64,000 bases of DNA from Paramuribaculum sp. (lineage in GTDB: Bacteria; Bacteroidota; Bacteroidia; Bacteroidales; Muribaculaceae). A program made the translations under genes and the position numbers. Every line of letters starts with the position of its first letter. Position 1 is the first letter of the stretch. The stretch spans positions 62,001 through 126,000 of the forward strand of contig JAFLSD010000001.1 in assembly GCA_022511125.1 (NCBI GenBank), given 5' to 3'. Shown here one piece after another: positions 18,183-27,627 of the stretch. A model generated the notes under the pieces. It worked only from the letters and a program-made list of their open reading frames with translations. It ran no database searches and was not told the DNA's origin.

Positions 18183-19187
18183 TTATCGTTTATTTACCGT
18201 GGAGAGCATTCCGCAAGCGGCAAGAATATCTTCGCCCCTCGAAGCTCTAATGGTTGCGGTAATTCCCTGTTGATTAAGTCGATCGCGGAACTCTATCATT
18301 CTCTGATTTGGCGACGGCTCCCCGTTAAATGCCGGTATTGAATGATATCGGATGAGATTCACCCTTGCATCCGTCCCCTTCAACAACCGCGCCAACGCGT
18401 CGGCATGCCGTTGATCGTCATTGATATCTTTCCACATGATGTATTCAATCGACAAGCGACGCTGCTTTGAGAAATCGTATTGACGGAGAAGGTTAAGTAC
18501 ATTTTTAGCCGGAAAAGCCTTTTCGACCGGCATAAGATCTTCTCTTTCCGATGCATACGGATGGTGCAGGCTAAATGCCACATGAACTTTCGTTTCTTCC
18601 AAAAGTTTTGCCAATTCTTTAGGCCGCCCAACGGTGGATACGGTTATGCGTTTAGGCGACCAGCCAAGACCCCATGGAGCAGTCAGAATATCGATACTTT
18701 TGAGAACCGCATCGATATTGTCCAGAGGCTCTCCCATGCCCATGAATACTACATTTGTGAGATCTTCCGATTCATCCACCGAAAGGATCTGATTTATAAT
18801 AGCAGACGAAGGGAGATTGCCATGAAAACCCATCCTGCCGGTCATACAGAAACGACATCCCATTTTACAACCGGCCTGAGACGAAACGCAAAGAGTAGCC
18901 CTCTCTTTATCCGGAATCATCACCGACTCTACTTCACAGTTGATTACTCCAGGGAAAAGATACTTGACTGTCCCATCAACGGATCGGATTGAGGATAAAG
19001 GCTCACGACGCCCTACTTCGTACGATTCGGACAGACGTCGACGGAAATCTTTTGAAAGATTTGTCATCTGGTCGATTGATACTACCCTTTTACCATAGAT
19101 CCAATCGGCTATCTGTTTCCCCCCGTACTTGGGCATACCAATCTCAAGAGCAACATTTTGCAGCTCTCCGAGATCAAGACCTATCAA
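18183..19187 (-). CDS. rlmN: 23S rRNA (adenine-2503-C2)/tRNA methyltransferase RlmN
   Basis: 334 residues. The radical SAM motif CKMGCRFC gives Cys107, Cys111 and Cys114; GEPLDN and the C-terminal SRGEDILAACGML with Cys325 (the mechanistic Cys of the family) are present. RlmN methylates A2503 of 23S rRNA and A37 of some tRNAs. No ATG lies at the expected start, so I use TTG at 19185-19187; an upstream non-AUG start is possible because the frame stays open and family members often begin about ten residues earlier. It follows prs on the same strand with a 14-base gap. Confidence 0.92.
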   Translation of the reverse strand: MIGLDLGELQNVALEIGMPKYGGKQIADWIYGKRVVSIDQMTNLSKDFRRRLSESYEVGRREPLSSIRSVDGTVKYLFPGVINCEVESVMIPDKERATLCVSSQAGCKMGCRFCMTGRMGFHGNLPSSAIINQILSVDESEDLTNVVFMGMGEPLDNIDAVLKSIDILTAPWGLGWSPKRITVSTVGRPKELAKLLEETKVHVAFSLHHPYASEREDLMPVEKAFPAKNVLNLLRQYDFSKQRRLSIEYIMWKDINDDQRHADALARLLKGTDARVNLIRYHSIPAFNGEPSPNQRMIEFRDRLNQQGITATIRASRGEDILAACGMLSTVNKR

Positions 19188-19201
19188 CGAACCGCGGTCT
19201 T

Positions 19202-20146
19202 TTATTTGAACAGGTACTGACAGGAGATAGACTGATTGTTGTGAACGCGATTAATTGTATCCGCTATCAACTGAGCAACAGAAATTATAGTTGCCTTCTT
19301 GCAATCCTTTGAGAAAGGTATGCTGTCGGTAAAAATCATTTCGGTCATGCCACATTCATCCACACGCTTTGATGCCGGGTCCGACATGATGGCATGTGAA
19401 GCAAGAGCACGCACACTCTTGGCTCCTTTCTCCATCAACAAATCTGCTGCTTTTGTAATGGTCCCCGCTGTATCGACCATATCGTCAATAAGGATCACGT
19501 TTTTATCTTTCACGTCACCAATCACAGTCATCGATGCCACTACATTGGCTTTAGCTCTCTGCTTATGGCAAAGCACCAAAGGTACATCCAGATATTTAGC
19601 GTAACTATTAGCTCTTTTTGCGCCGCCTACATCTGGAGTGGCAATCACCATATCTTCCAGCTTCAACGATTCAATATAAGGGATGAACACTGAAGACGCA
19701 TACAGATGATCAACCGGGACATTAAAGAAGCCCTGTATCTGGTCAGCGTGAAGATCCATCGTAATGACTCTGTTTACTCCCGCCGCCATAAGAAGGTCAG
19801 CTACAAGTTTTGCGGCTATAGATACACGCGGTTTATCCTTTCTGTCCTGACGAGCCCACCCGAAATAAGGTATAACGGCGATAATACTGTGAGCCGACGC
19901 TCTTTTTGCGGCGTCAATCATCAGCAGAAGCTCCATAAGATTATCGGAATTCGGAAAAGTTGACTGCACCAGATAAACTTCGCATCCGCGTATCGGTTCT
20001 TCAAACGAAACCTCAAATTCTCCGTCCGCGAAATGCTGGATATTCATTTTTCCTAACTCTACACCTAAACACTTACATATAGCCTCACCCATATAATGAG
20101 ACTTTGTGCCGGCAAAAATCTTGATTGGATGAATTATGGAATTCAT
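19202..20146 (-). CDS. prs: Ribose-phosphate pyrophosphokinase
   Basis: 314 residues, normal for PRPP synthetase, which makes PRPP from ribose 5-phosphate and ATP. Recognisable parts are IKIFAGTKSHYMGEAI near the start, YFGWARQDRKDKPR, the metal-binding MDLHADQIQGFF, and the PRPP loop VILIDDMVDTAGT. It supplies the substrate of PurF-type enzymes, one of which is encoded at 30582. A -7 element (20185-20192) stands about 40 bases upstream. Confidence 0.96.
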   Translation of the reverse strand: MNSIIHPIKIFAGTKSHYMGEAICKCLGVELGKMNIQHFADGEFEVSFEEPIRGCEVYLVQSTFPNSDNLMELLLMIDAAKRASAHSIIAVIPYFGWARQDRKDKPRVSIAAKLVADLLMAAGVNRVITMDLHADQIQGFFNVPVDHLYASSVFIPYIESLKLEDMVIATPDVGGAKRANSYAKYLDVPLVLCHKQRAKANVVASMTVIGDVKDKNVILIDDMVDTAGTITKAADLLMEKGAKSVRALASHAIMSDPASKRVDECGMTEMIFTDSIPFSKDCKKATIISVAQLIADTINRVHNNQSISCQYLFK

Positions 20147-20184
20147 ATCTTAAATTTGACTTATTAATGAACTTTTCGACAATG

Positions 20185-20192
20185 CAAAGTTA
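20185..20192 (-). promoter_or_regulatory. -7 element before prs
   Basis: The minus strand reads TAACTTTG, a good match to TAnnTTTG, 39 bases upstream of the prs ATG. No TTG lies at the expected -33 distance. Confidence 0.4.
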
Positions 20193-20224
20193 CGGTTTTT
20201 TTGCCGCACGCTGTTTATAAATCT

Positions 20225-21931
20225 TTAAATTTTTTTGTCACTTTTTTCTTCGATTTCTATTTTCCATATGACTGCGCCATTAGGACCGATATAAGTAGGA
20301 AACGTCATACCCGGACGGAAATCCAATGTCTGGACATCACCTCCAAGCAGTTCGTGGCATACAGCTCCTCCCTGCATCAATCCCAATGTTTCAAATGCAT
20401 GCTCGGGTATTTTGATCGAAACATCTGCCGAATCAGGGCCGAAATTGACGGCAATCAGAAGCAATTCTTCACCATAATGACGGAGAAACACATATTGTCT
20501 TGAGGGATTCAGACCCGGATTATCATAATTCACATACATCACGTCGAAAAACGCACCGGCTGCAACAGCTTTACTTTGGTTGCAGAGATTTAATATCTTT
20601 ATGTAGATTTCTCTCAATTTACGTTGACGTGGGGTCAGGTTCACATCGGAAGGAAGCCCGTTTTGCAACCATCTGCGAACGGTTGCCATGCTCCAATAAT
20701 CGAAAATCGTAGTTCTACCGTCATAGCCGCTGAATCCCTCGGCATCCGGAGCTTCTTCACCTAATTCCTGTCCCATATAGATCATCATTGGGCCGGAACC
20801 GATCAGTGCACTTACTGCCAGCGAAGGAATCACCTTCATACAGTCACCTGCAAAATGAGTCGAGGCGAATCGTTGCTCGTCATGATTCTCAAGAAAATTA
20901 AGCATGTGCGACGATATACCGTCTACTGTCTGCCAGCAACCGGTGATAGCTGAAGCAGGCCATCCTTTGGTCTGTATCCCCCTCAGTGTGTCATAAAGAT
21001 TCACCTTATCGTAGAGATAGTCGAAACCTCCATTAAAAATAAATTCCCGATACAGACCTGTTTCATAGATTTCAGCAATGAATTTCACATCGGGATATTG
21101 TTCTTTAACCGACTTAATCGCCCACTGCCAAAATTCGACGGGCACCATGTGAGCCATGTCGCAACGGAAACCGTCCACACTTTTACCTGCCCAGAAAAGA
21201 AGAATATCGCGCATCTTTAACCATGTGTCAGGTATCGGTTCAAAGTGACATGTCCCATTGTGATAATCCACGCCATAATTCAGTTTCACCGTCTCATACC
21301 AGTCATTCTTTGATGGAAAAGCTGTAAAGCAGTCGTTACCCGTTGCTTTGGCGGGAAATTCCATATATGCGTCTTCGCCGCTACCCGCTCCCGACTCTGG
21401 TACGAACATCATATTCGGAATGTAATAAAAATTGTTAGCAGGAGAAAACGCCAATGTTGGATCATCATTCTCACCAAGATCCTTAACACCATTCGGAGCC
21501 GAGTCAGAATGATACTGACGAGCCACATGATTTGGCACAAAATCAATAATTACTTTCATTCCGCAGTCATGTATTCTCTTGACTGCGTCCTCAAACTCCT
21601 TCATCCTGTCCGGCACCGACACTGCGATATCTGGATCAATATCATAATAATCCTTTATAGCGTATGGAGAACCGGCTTTCCCTTTGACAACGTAATGATT
21701 GTCCTTTGCTATCCCATATTCTGAATAGTCGGTACACTGAGCGTGTTCGATCACTCCCGTCAGCCATAAATGGGTAGCTCCCAATTCTTTGATTGCTTCT
21801 ATTATTTCACGATTTATATCGTTCAATTTGCCCGAGCCATTCTCCTCTAAGCTACCTCCGGGAGTCAGAAAAGCGTTCCTATTGGTAAACAGACGGGGAA
21901 TTATCTGGTAGATCACCGGTTTTTTTTCCAT
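20225..21931 (-). CDS. GH13 alpha-amylase family glycosidase (cytoplasmic)
   Basis: 568 residues with no signal peptide. The four GH13 motifs are all seen: DFVPNHVA (130-137), GFRCDMAHM with nucleophile Asp258, FIAEIYE with acid/base Glu287, and ENHDEQR with Asp351. A small C-terminal beta domain follows. The fold is the (beta/alpha)8 barrel that hydrolyses or transfers alpha-glucosidic bonds. Intracellular location suggests glycogen or maltodextrin turnover rather than Sus-type surface starch use; the exact specificity cannot be read. It is divergent from rpsA and carries its own -7 element. Confidence 0.87.
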   Translation of the reverse strand: MEKKPVIYQIIPRLFTNRNAFLTPGGSLEENGSGKLNDINREIIEAIKELGATHLWLTGVIEHAQCTDYSEYGIAKDNHYVVKGKAGSPYAIKDYYDIDPDIAVSVPDRMKEFEDAVKRIHDCGMKVIIDFVPNHVARQYHSDSAPNGVKDLGENDDPTLAFSPANNFYYIPNMMFVPESGAGSGEDAYMEFPAKATGNDCFTAFPSKNDWYETVKLNYGVDYHNGTCHFEPIPDTWLKMRDILLFWAGKSVDGFRCDMAHMVPVEFWQWAIKSVKEQYPDVKFIAEIYETGLYREFIFNGGFDYLYDKVNLYDTLRGIQTKGWPASAITGCWQTVDGISSHMLNFLENHDEQRFASTHFAGDCMKVIPSLAVSALIGSGPMMIYMGQELGEEAPDAEGFSGYDGRTTIFDYWSMATVRRWLQNGLPSDVNLTPRQRKLREIYIKILNLCNQSKAVAAGAFFDVMYVNYDNPGLNPSRQYVFLRHYGEELLLIAVNFGPDSADVSIKIPEHAFETLGLMQGGAVCHELLGGDVQTLDFRPGMTFPTYIGPNGAVIWKIEIEEKSDKKI

Positions 21932-21974
21932 AAACCTATCGGTCGATTACGTTTCATCAATTTTTTATCGACTG

Positions 21975-21982
21975 CAAAAGTA
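21975..21982 (-). promoter_or_regulatory. -7 element before the GH13 gene
   Basis: The minus strand reads TACTTTTG, fitting TAnnTTTG, 43 bases upstream of the ATG. No clear -33 TTG. Confidence 0.35.
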
Positions 21983-22064
21983 CTCACAAGAAATGAAAAA
22001 TGGCCTATTCTGTTCATAAAAAGTTTTTTTCTAAAAAAACATCGAATAACCCACAAAAAATCAC

Positions 22065-22072
22065 TAACTTTG
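22065..22072 (+). promoter_or_regulatory. -7 element before rpsA
   Basis: TAACTTTG fits the Bacteroidota -7 consensus. Initiation near 22079 would give a leader of about 65 bases before the rpsA ATG. The -33 region is A-rich without a TTG. Confidence 0.45.
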
Positions 22073-22144
22073 CAGTCCGAATAAGTAAAACAACATAAAG
22101 TCTAACTTATTAAAGTTCAACAATTTTTTTATTAACTAATTTAA

Positions 22145-23932
22145 ATGGCTGAAAACGAAATCAAAACCGCAGTCGAAGACTTCGACTGGGATGCCTATGA
22201 GAAAGGTGATTCTCATGGCGAAAAGTCACGTGAGGAGCTCATGAAAACATACGATGAGAGCCTCGGAACCGTCAAAGACAAAGAAGTAATCGAAGGTACC
22301 ATCATCGCCCTCAACAAGCGCGAAGCCGTGGTTAACATCGGTTATAAGAGCGACGGAATCATTCCGATGAGCGAATTCCGCTACAATCCGGACATCAAAG
22401 TCGGTGACAAAGTGGAAGTATTCATCGAGAATCAGGAAGACAAAAAGGGTCAGTTGATCCTGTCACACAAAAAAGCGAGAGCAGCCCGCTCCTGGGATCG
22501 CGTCAACGAAGCTCTCGAAAAAGATGAAATCATCAAGGGATTCATCAAATGCCGCACAAAAGGCGGCATGATCGTCGATGTGTTCGGTATCGAAGCATTC
22601 CTCCCCGGATCACAGATCGACGTTCGTCCTATACGCGACTACGACATTTTCGTAGGAAAGACAATGGAATTCAAGGTTGTGAAAATCAATCAGGAATTCA
22701 AAAACGTTGTGGTTAGCCACAAAGCTCTTATCGAAGAAGAACTTGAGCAGCAGAAACGCGACATCATCGCAAAACTTGAAAAAGGCCAGGTACTCGAAGG
22801 CACTGTCAAGAACATCACTTCTTACGGCGTATTCATCGACCTTGGCGGTGTCGACGGTCTTATCCACATCACCGACCTCTCTTGGGGCCGCGTGAACCAT
22901 CCGGAAGAAGTCGTAGCTCTCGACCAGAAGCTCAATGTAGTTATCCTCGACTTCGACGATGAAAAGAAACGTATCGCCCTCGGTCTCAAGCAGCTTCTGC
23001 CTCATCCGTGGGATGCTCTCAATCCCGACCTCAAACCCGGCGACAAAGTCAACGGTAAGGTTGTCGTTATGGCCGATTACGGTGCATTCGTTGAAATCGC
23101 TCCCGGCGTTGAAGGTCTTATCCATGTTAGTGAAATGTCATGGAGTCAGCACCTACGTAGCGCTCAGGACTTCATGAAAGTTGGCGACGAAATCGAAGCT
23201 GTGGTTCTCAATCTCGACCGCGACGAACGCAAGATCAGCCTCGGCATCAAGCAGCTTAAGGACGATCCATGGGAAAACATCGAGGAAAAATATCCTATCG
23301 GAAGCAAACATTCCGCTAAAGTTCGCAACTTCACCAACTTCGGTGTATTCGTTGAAATCGAAGAGGGCGTAGACGGACTCATCCACATCAGCGATCTCTC
23401 ATGGACTAAGAAGGTGAAACATCCGAGTGAATTCACTCAGATAGGAGCCGATATCGACGTTCAGGTACTTGAAATCGACAAGGACAACCGCCGTCTCAGC
23501 CTCGGTCACAAGCAGCTCGAAGAAAATCCCTGGGATGTATTTGAAACTATCTTCACTGTAGGCAGCATCCACGAAGGAACTATCATAGAAATGGTGGACA
23601 AAGGTGCTGTTGTAGCACTCCCCTACGGAGTTGAAGGTTTCGCCACTCCTAAACACCTCGTTAAGGAAGATGGAACACCCGCACAGGTTGACGAAAAGCT
23701 AAACTTCAAAGTTATTGAATTCAATAAGGACAGTAAGAGAATCATTCTCAGCCACAGCCGCATATTCGAAGATGAAGCTAAGGCTGAACGCAACGAAGCC
23801 CGCAAAGCAAAGCGTGCCGCTAAACGTGCAGAAGAAGCTCAGGCTATCGCTGCTCCCGCAGTTGAGAAAACCACTCTCGGCGACCTCGAAGCACTCGCTG
23901 CCTTAAAAGAAAAACTCTCTGACCAGAAGTAA
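22145..23932 (+). CDS. rpsA: 30S ribosomal protein S1
   Basis: 595 residues with successive S1/OB repeats. Repeat cores include GSDGIIPMSEF-like VNIGYKSDGIIPMSEFRYN, then GVFIDLGGVDGLIHITDLSW, GAFVEIAPGVEGLIHVSEMSW, GVFVEIEEGVDGLIHISDLSW, and a more diverged last one (GAVVALPYGVEGFATPKHL). S1 binds mRNA on the 30S subunit. An Ala/Lys/Arg/Glu-rich tail closes the protein. In Bacteroidota, where classical Shine-Dalgarno pairing is little used, S1-mRNA contacts may matter more (inference). It is monocistronic, with a terminator just after the stop. Confidence 0.96.
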   Translation: MAENEIKTAVEDFDWDAYEKGDSHGEKSREELMKTYDESLGTVKDKEVIEGTIIALNKREAVVNIGYKSDGIIPMSEFRYNPDIKVGDKVEVFIENQEDKKGQLILSHKKARAARSWDRVNEALEKDEIIKGFIKCRTKGGMIVDVFGIEAFLPGSQIDVRPIRDYDIFVGKTMEFKVVKINQEFKNVVVSHKALIEEELEQQKRDIIAKLEKGQVLEGTVKNITSYGVFIDLGGVDGLIHITDLSWGRVNHPEEVVALDQKLNVVILDFDDEKKRIALGLKQLLPHPWDALNPDLKPGDKVNGKVVVMADYGAFVEIAPGVEGLIHVSEMSWSQHLRSAQDFMKVGDEIEAVVLNLDRDERKISLGIKQLKDDPWENIEEKYPIGSKHSAKVRNFTNFGVFVEIEEGVDGLIHISDLSWTKKVKHPSEFTQIGADIDVQVLEIDKDNRRLSLGHKQLEENPWDVFETIFTVGSIHEGTIIEMVDKGAVVALPYGVEGFATPKHLVKEDGTPAQVDEKLNFKVIEFNKDSKRIILSHSRIFEDEAKAERNEARKAKRAAKRAEEAQAIAAPAVEKTTLGDLEALAALKEKLSDQK

Positions 23933-23954
23933 ACAAACTCCTGTCAATATTATC

Positions 23955-23990
23955 AAAAGAGGCGATTCCATACGGACTCGCCTCTTTTTT
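23955..23990 (+). terminator. Rho-independent terminator of rpsA
   Basis: AAAAGAGGCGA (23955-23965) pairs with TCGCCTCTTTT starting at 23978, and the T run extends to 23990. It lies 23 bases after the rpsA stop. Confidence 0.8.
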
Positions 23991-24048
23991 CACTGTTAAT
24001 TATTCAACTATTTCCGAAATTAAACTGTCGTTTCAAGCAAAGTCGGAT

Positions 24049-24480
24049 TTATTGGTTAGAAACTGAGAGAATATCAATAAATGATTTGGGAAGGCGGATA
24101 TTTTTAATACCGATAGCGGCTTTGAAAAGCGGTGCTATCTCAAAGTCCTTAAAGCCTGCAATACCACCACCGATACGAGTTACATAAAAGATCAACTCGG
24201 GATGTTTTGTAGCAAATTCTATAAATTTATCCACATAAGGTATTATTGTTTCGACACCTCCTTGCATAGTGGGTATTGCATAAGAATTACCCTGGAGTCC
24301 TTCACCATTTCCCATAATAGCACCGAATTTATTCAACGCGACACGCGCTGCTCCCCCACCATGCATCCCGGCAAGATTACTACCGAAAACGAATATCTCG
24401 TTTTGACCGAGAAAGGAGATAGATTCAGGCGTGAAATTCTTATTTAAGGGTCTCTCGATTATGCCGGATAGTCTATCCAT
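24049..24480 (-). CDS. Orphan macro-like/phage-type conserved hypothetical protein
   Basis: 143 residues with no signal peptide. It has IFVFGSNLAGMHGGGAA, then GEGLQGNSYAIPT, FIEFATKHPE and VTRIGGGIAGFKDFEIAPLF. I recognise this pattern from a widespread family of small proteins in bacteria and phages (I believe the A1S_2505 type), whose Gly-rich FGSN...HGGGAA segment recalls macro-like nucleotide-binding folds. Function is unknown. It stands alone between rpsA and an outer-membrane protein gene, with no mobile-element genes nearby. The family name is from memory and not certain. Confidence 0.65.
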   Translation of the reverse strand: MDRLSGIIERPLNKNFTPESISFLGQNEIFVFGSNLAGMHGGGAARVALNKFGAIMGNGEGLQGNSYAIPTMQGGVETIIPYVDKFIEFATKHPELIFYVTRIGGGIAGFKDFEIAPLFKAAIGIKNIRLPKSFIDILSVSNQ

Positions 24481-24514
24481 AACTTTTAGTTTTGAAATTT
24501 TATATTAGAAAAAA

Positions 24515-24546
24515 ATCCACGGATGAGCACATGGACACCCGTGGAT
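24515..24546 (-). terminator. Rho-independent terminator of the outer-membrane barrel gene
   Basis: ATCCACGG (24515-24522) pairs with CCGTGGAT (24539-24546). Read on the minus strand the stem is followed by a run of T (24509-24514), 22 bases after the stop of the 24568-25056 gene. Confidence 0.7.
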
Positions 24547-24567
24547 CTCGCAAATATTTTTTCTCGT

Positions 24568-25056
24568 TTAGAAGCGGTAGGTAATTCCGATTTGAATAGG
24601 GAGTCTGCCGAAATCCTGCATGTACTGATATTTAAATTCAGCTCCAACCGACAGATTATCAGCTAATTTATATTCACCTCCTATACCGATGTTTAACAGA
24701 AATTTATCCCATGATAAACCAGCTTGAGAAATGTGACCGATACCGATACCCAACACAGGATAGACATTCCATTTTTCAGCTATTCCCACAAGATATTGTG
24801 CGTTTACAGTCACATCAAACACACTTAGCTGTTTATTTTTAAGCCAATATTCCAAATCGGCCTCAAGTCTTATAGGATCAGTAATATTATACTGATACTT
24901 AAATCCGATTCCGACGTTAGTGATAGTTCCGCCACCTTTAACAAAACATGGAGCTATGCCAAGATCTACACCTACGGCCATATCGCCTTTTTCCTGAGCT
25001 GTAGCGCCAAAACAAGCCGCTAAAGCCACGATTGTTGAGATTATTAACTTTTTCAT
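24568..25056 (-). CDS. Small outer-membrane beta-barrel protein
   Basis: 162 residues. A signal peptide (MKKLIISTIVALAACFGATA, cleavage near AQE) precedes alternating beta strands such as VGIGFKYQYNI, RLEADLEYWL and LSVGAEFKYQYM. The last residues are ITYRF with a terminal Phe, the usual outer-membrane barrel ending. At about 140 mature residues it suits an eight-strand OmpX/OmpA-like barrel. No specific function can be given. It is divergent from dnaG and has its own -7 element and terminator. Confidence 0.82.
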   Translation of the reverse strand: MKKLIISTIVALAACFGATAQEKGDMAVGVDLGIAPCFVKGGGTITNVGIGFKYQYNITDPIRLEADLEYWLKNKQLSVFDVTVNAQYLVGIAEKWNVYPVLGIGIGHISQAGLSWDKFLLNIGIGGEYKLADNLSVGAEFKYQYMQDFGRLPIQIGITYRF

Positions 25057-25108
25057 ATAGATTGGTTATTATTAGATTTCTGATGCGATTGATCTTCCAT
25101 TGGAATTG

Positions 25109-25116
25109 CAAATATA
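25109..25116 (-). promoter_or_regulatory. -7 element before the outer-membrane barrel gene
   Basis: The minus strand reads TATATTTG, a TAnnTTTG match, 52 bases upstream of the ATG. It lies back to back with the dnaG element. Confidence 0.4.
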
Positions 25117-25138
25117 CACAAAAATCCCGATTTTTTAT

Positions 25139-25146
25139 TAACTTTG
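25139..25146 (+). promoter_or_regulatory. -7 element of dnaG, implying a leaderless message
   Basis: TAACTTTG ends four bases before the dnaG ATG at 25151. With initiation about 5-7 bases after the element, the message would begin at or next to the start codon. No TTG is seen at -33. Confidence 0.45.
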
Positions 25147-25150
25147 TCTT

Positions 25151-27352
25151 ATGGTCAGGATAGATGAAGCGACAAAGCAAAAAATAATCGACGCAGCCGA
25201 CATAGTGGATGTAGTCAGCGATTATGTTCGCCTCAAACGTCGTGGGAGCGGTTATATCGGTCTTTGCCCTTTCCATAATGAACGTACACCATCCTTTTCC
25301 GTATCAAAATCCAAGGGGATGTGTAAGTGTTTCAGTTGCGGAAAAGGCGGCGGTCCAGTTAGCTTTATCATGGAAATAGAGCAGGTTAATTTCCCCGATG
25401 CATTGAAAATTCTCGCCAAGAAATATGGCATAGAAATAGAAGAACGAGAACTAACACCGGAAGAAAAAAAAGCTGCGTCCGAACGTGAAAGTATCCTCGC
25501 ACTCAATGAGTATGCTCTCCAGCAATTCGAACGTAATCTCACGAAAACTCAAGAAGGAGTGAACATCGGGCTCGCCTATTTTCGCGAAAGAGGCATAAAC
25601 GATGCAATGATAAAGCGTTTCAGACTCGGATATGCGCTTGAAGACCGAGATTCCTTCTACAAGAAGGCTATTTCTGCCGGCTATAATCCCGAATTTCTTG
25701 AAAAGACAGGACTTTGCATTAAAAACGAAAGAGACGAGTGGCGTGACCGATTCCGTGAACGTGTCATATTCCCTATTTTTTCCTTATCCGGAAAGGTAAT
25801 TGCGTTCGGAGGCCGCACGCTTAGAACCGACAAGTCGTTAGCCAAATATGTCAATTCACCCGAATCGTCGGTCTATAAGAAGAACCGGGAACTATACGGC
25901 ATATATCAGGCAAAAGTAGCTATTTCTAAAAAAGACAAATGCATTCTGGTTGAAGGTTATATGGATGTCATTTCCATGCACCAGGCAGGGATAGAGAATG
26001 TAGTGGCTTCATCGGGAACATCACTTACCACCGGGCAGATAAACCTTATCCATCGCTTTACCGAAAACATCACTGTGATCTACGACAGTGATCCGGCGGG
26101 AATCAAAGCTTCCTTACGAGGTATCGATATGCTCCTCGCCGACGGAATGAAGGTGAAGGTTCTTCTCCTACCTGAAGGCGAAGATCCCGACTCTTTCTCA
26201 CAATCCCATTCTGCGTCAGAAGTAGAGCAATACATCGCCGAAAACGAAAGCGATTTCGTCCAGTTTAAAACACGTGTGCTTCTCGACGGAACAGAGACCG
26301 ACCCCATAGCCCGCTCACGAGCAATAACCGATATCGTAAATACGATAGCTGTAATTCCCGACATGATTCTACGAACGATTTATATCGGTGAATGTGCGAG
26401 AACATTGGGTATCAACGAAACACAGCTCACCTTACAGGTGAACAAACAGATGGCTCAGCGTATCGAAAAGGATTCCAAGGAAAAGGAAAGGGAAAAACGT
26501 CTGCGCAATACCGGCCTAAAATCCGAAGAAACAGCTGACCCGAGTACAGAACCGGATAACACCCCATCCTCAAGAACCACTTCGGCACCTCAAACACAAG
26601 AGAATCCACTGGAACCGTATGAGAAAGAGATATTACGTTATGCCATCAAATACGGTGCAATGCCTTTGGGCAATTTACTTGACGACGATGGCAATCTTAG
26701 CCCGATGAATGTCATAGATTATATTCGTCACGAAATGGCTAATGATGCCATTGAATTTATTTCACCACATTACAGACTTACGTTTCAAACTGCCGTAGAA
26801 ACAATTAACGACAATTGGACAACCGATTTTGATGCATTTAATGAAGGCCTTCGCAAGAAACTGTCCAGAATCAGACAAGAGGGGGAAAACGATATTAGAG
26901 TTACGGCCAAGGATATGGCCGAAATTAAGCGTAAAGAGACCGAACTAAACCAAAAAATCGAAGAAACATCAAAAAATCTTACTGCGGAATTTTCGGAGAT
27001 GTATCTTGCAAAAATTCTGACTTCTGCTGATGCCGATATTGTAAGACAGATTGCTACCGATCTTGTCAACACGAAATATACCCTCAGTAAAATCCATACG
27101 AAATATTCAAAAGTTGAAACTGAGCGTGACCGTCTGGCAGACCTTGTTCCTATGGCGATTTTCAACCTAAAGGGTGCTATAATACGTCAACGAATCTTAT
27201 CTATACAAAAACAAATCCGTGACTTGTATGCTTCGCCACAACTTGATATCGATGCAATCAAACCTTTGTTGACAGAGCAAAAGGAACTCGAAGATATGAA
27301 AAAGGAACTCGCGCGTTATCTCGGCGAACGCACAATTGTGCCACGGACTTGA
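25151..27352 (+). CDS. dnaG: DNA primase
   Basis: 733 residues. The N-terminal CHC2 zinc finger has Cys39, His42, Cys60 and Cys63. The RNA polymerase core includes FPIFSLSGKVIAFGGR and the TOPRIM motifs VEGYMDV and YDSDPAG. A Lys/Glu-rich linker and a helical C-terminal region for DnaB contact follow; the protein is longer than the roughly 580-660 usual elsewhere, as is common in Bacteroidota. It primes Okazaki fragments. The start at 25151 is supported by the zinc-finger spacing and by the absence of an earlier in-frame start after the promoter element. Confidence 0.95.
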   Translation: MVRIDEATKQKIIDAADIVDVVSDYVRLKRRGSGYIGLCPFHNERTPSFSVSKSKGMCKCFSCGKGGGPVSFIMEIEQVNFPDALKILAKKYGIEIEERELTPEEKKAASERESILALNEYALQQFERNLTKTQEGVNIGLAYFRERGINDAMIKRFRLGYALEDRDSFYKKAISAGYNPEFLEKTGLCIKNERDEWRDRFRERVIFPIFSLSGKVIAFGGRTLRTDKSLAKYVNSPESSVYKKNRELYGIYQAKVAISKKDKCILVEGYMDVISMHQAGIENVVASSGTSLTTGQINLIHRFTENITVIYDSDPAGIKASLRGIDMLLADGMKVKVLLLPEGEDPDSFSQSHSASEVEQYIAENESDFVQFKTRVLLDGTETDPIARSRAITDIVNTIAVIPDMILRTIYIGECARTLGINETQLTLQVNKQMAQRIEKDSKEKEREKRLRNTGLKSEETADPSTEPDNTPSSRTTSAPQTQENPLEPYEKEILRYAIKYGAMPLGNLLDDDGNLSPMNVIDYIRHEMANDAIEFISPHYRLTFQTAVETINDNWTTDFDAFNEGLRKKLSRIRQEGENDIRVTAKDMAEIKRKETELNQKIEETSKNLTAEFSEMYLAKILTSADADIVRQIATDLVNTKYTLSKIHTKYSKVETERDRLADLVPMAIFNLKGAIIRQRILSIQKQIRDLYASPQLDIDAIKPLLTEQKELEDMKKELARYLGERTIVPRT

Positions 27353-27627
27353 AGAGAAGATCTCTGATAAATATAGGCTTAAGTTACTATTGGAATTAGC
27401 ATGGTCAGGATTATTATGCCGACCGAGCACGAACAGCTCTTTCGCGTAACCATTTCTCCTTTAAGGGATAAGATCGGCTCTACAATCGAAATTAATTCTT
27501 CAATCTTGGGCAAATTGAGGAAATTGCTTTCTTATGGAAGGGGTATAAAAGCGCCTGTGAACTGCTTATCTGAAGGCCAAGAATTCCTTTCTACTTGTTT
27601 ATAAATTTAGAGCAATTCGCAAAAATG
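27353..27627. other. Intergenic region after dnaG, no gene supported
   Basis: About 275 bases between dnaG and the argC-side terminator. A 67-codon plus-strand frame (27401-27604) exists, but it has no recognisable domain, promoter or conserved start. I see no tRNA, repeat or clear regulatory structure here. Confidence 0.5.

Noticed and set aside
27401-27604. A 67-codon plus-strand frame after dnaG
   Set aside because: No family resemblance, no promoter element in position and no sign of coupling to dnaG; treated as intergenic.
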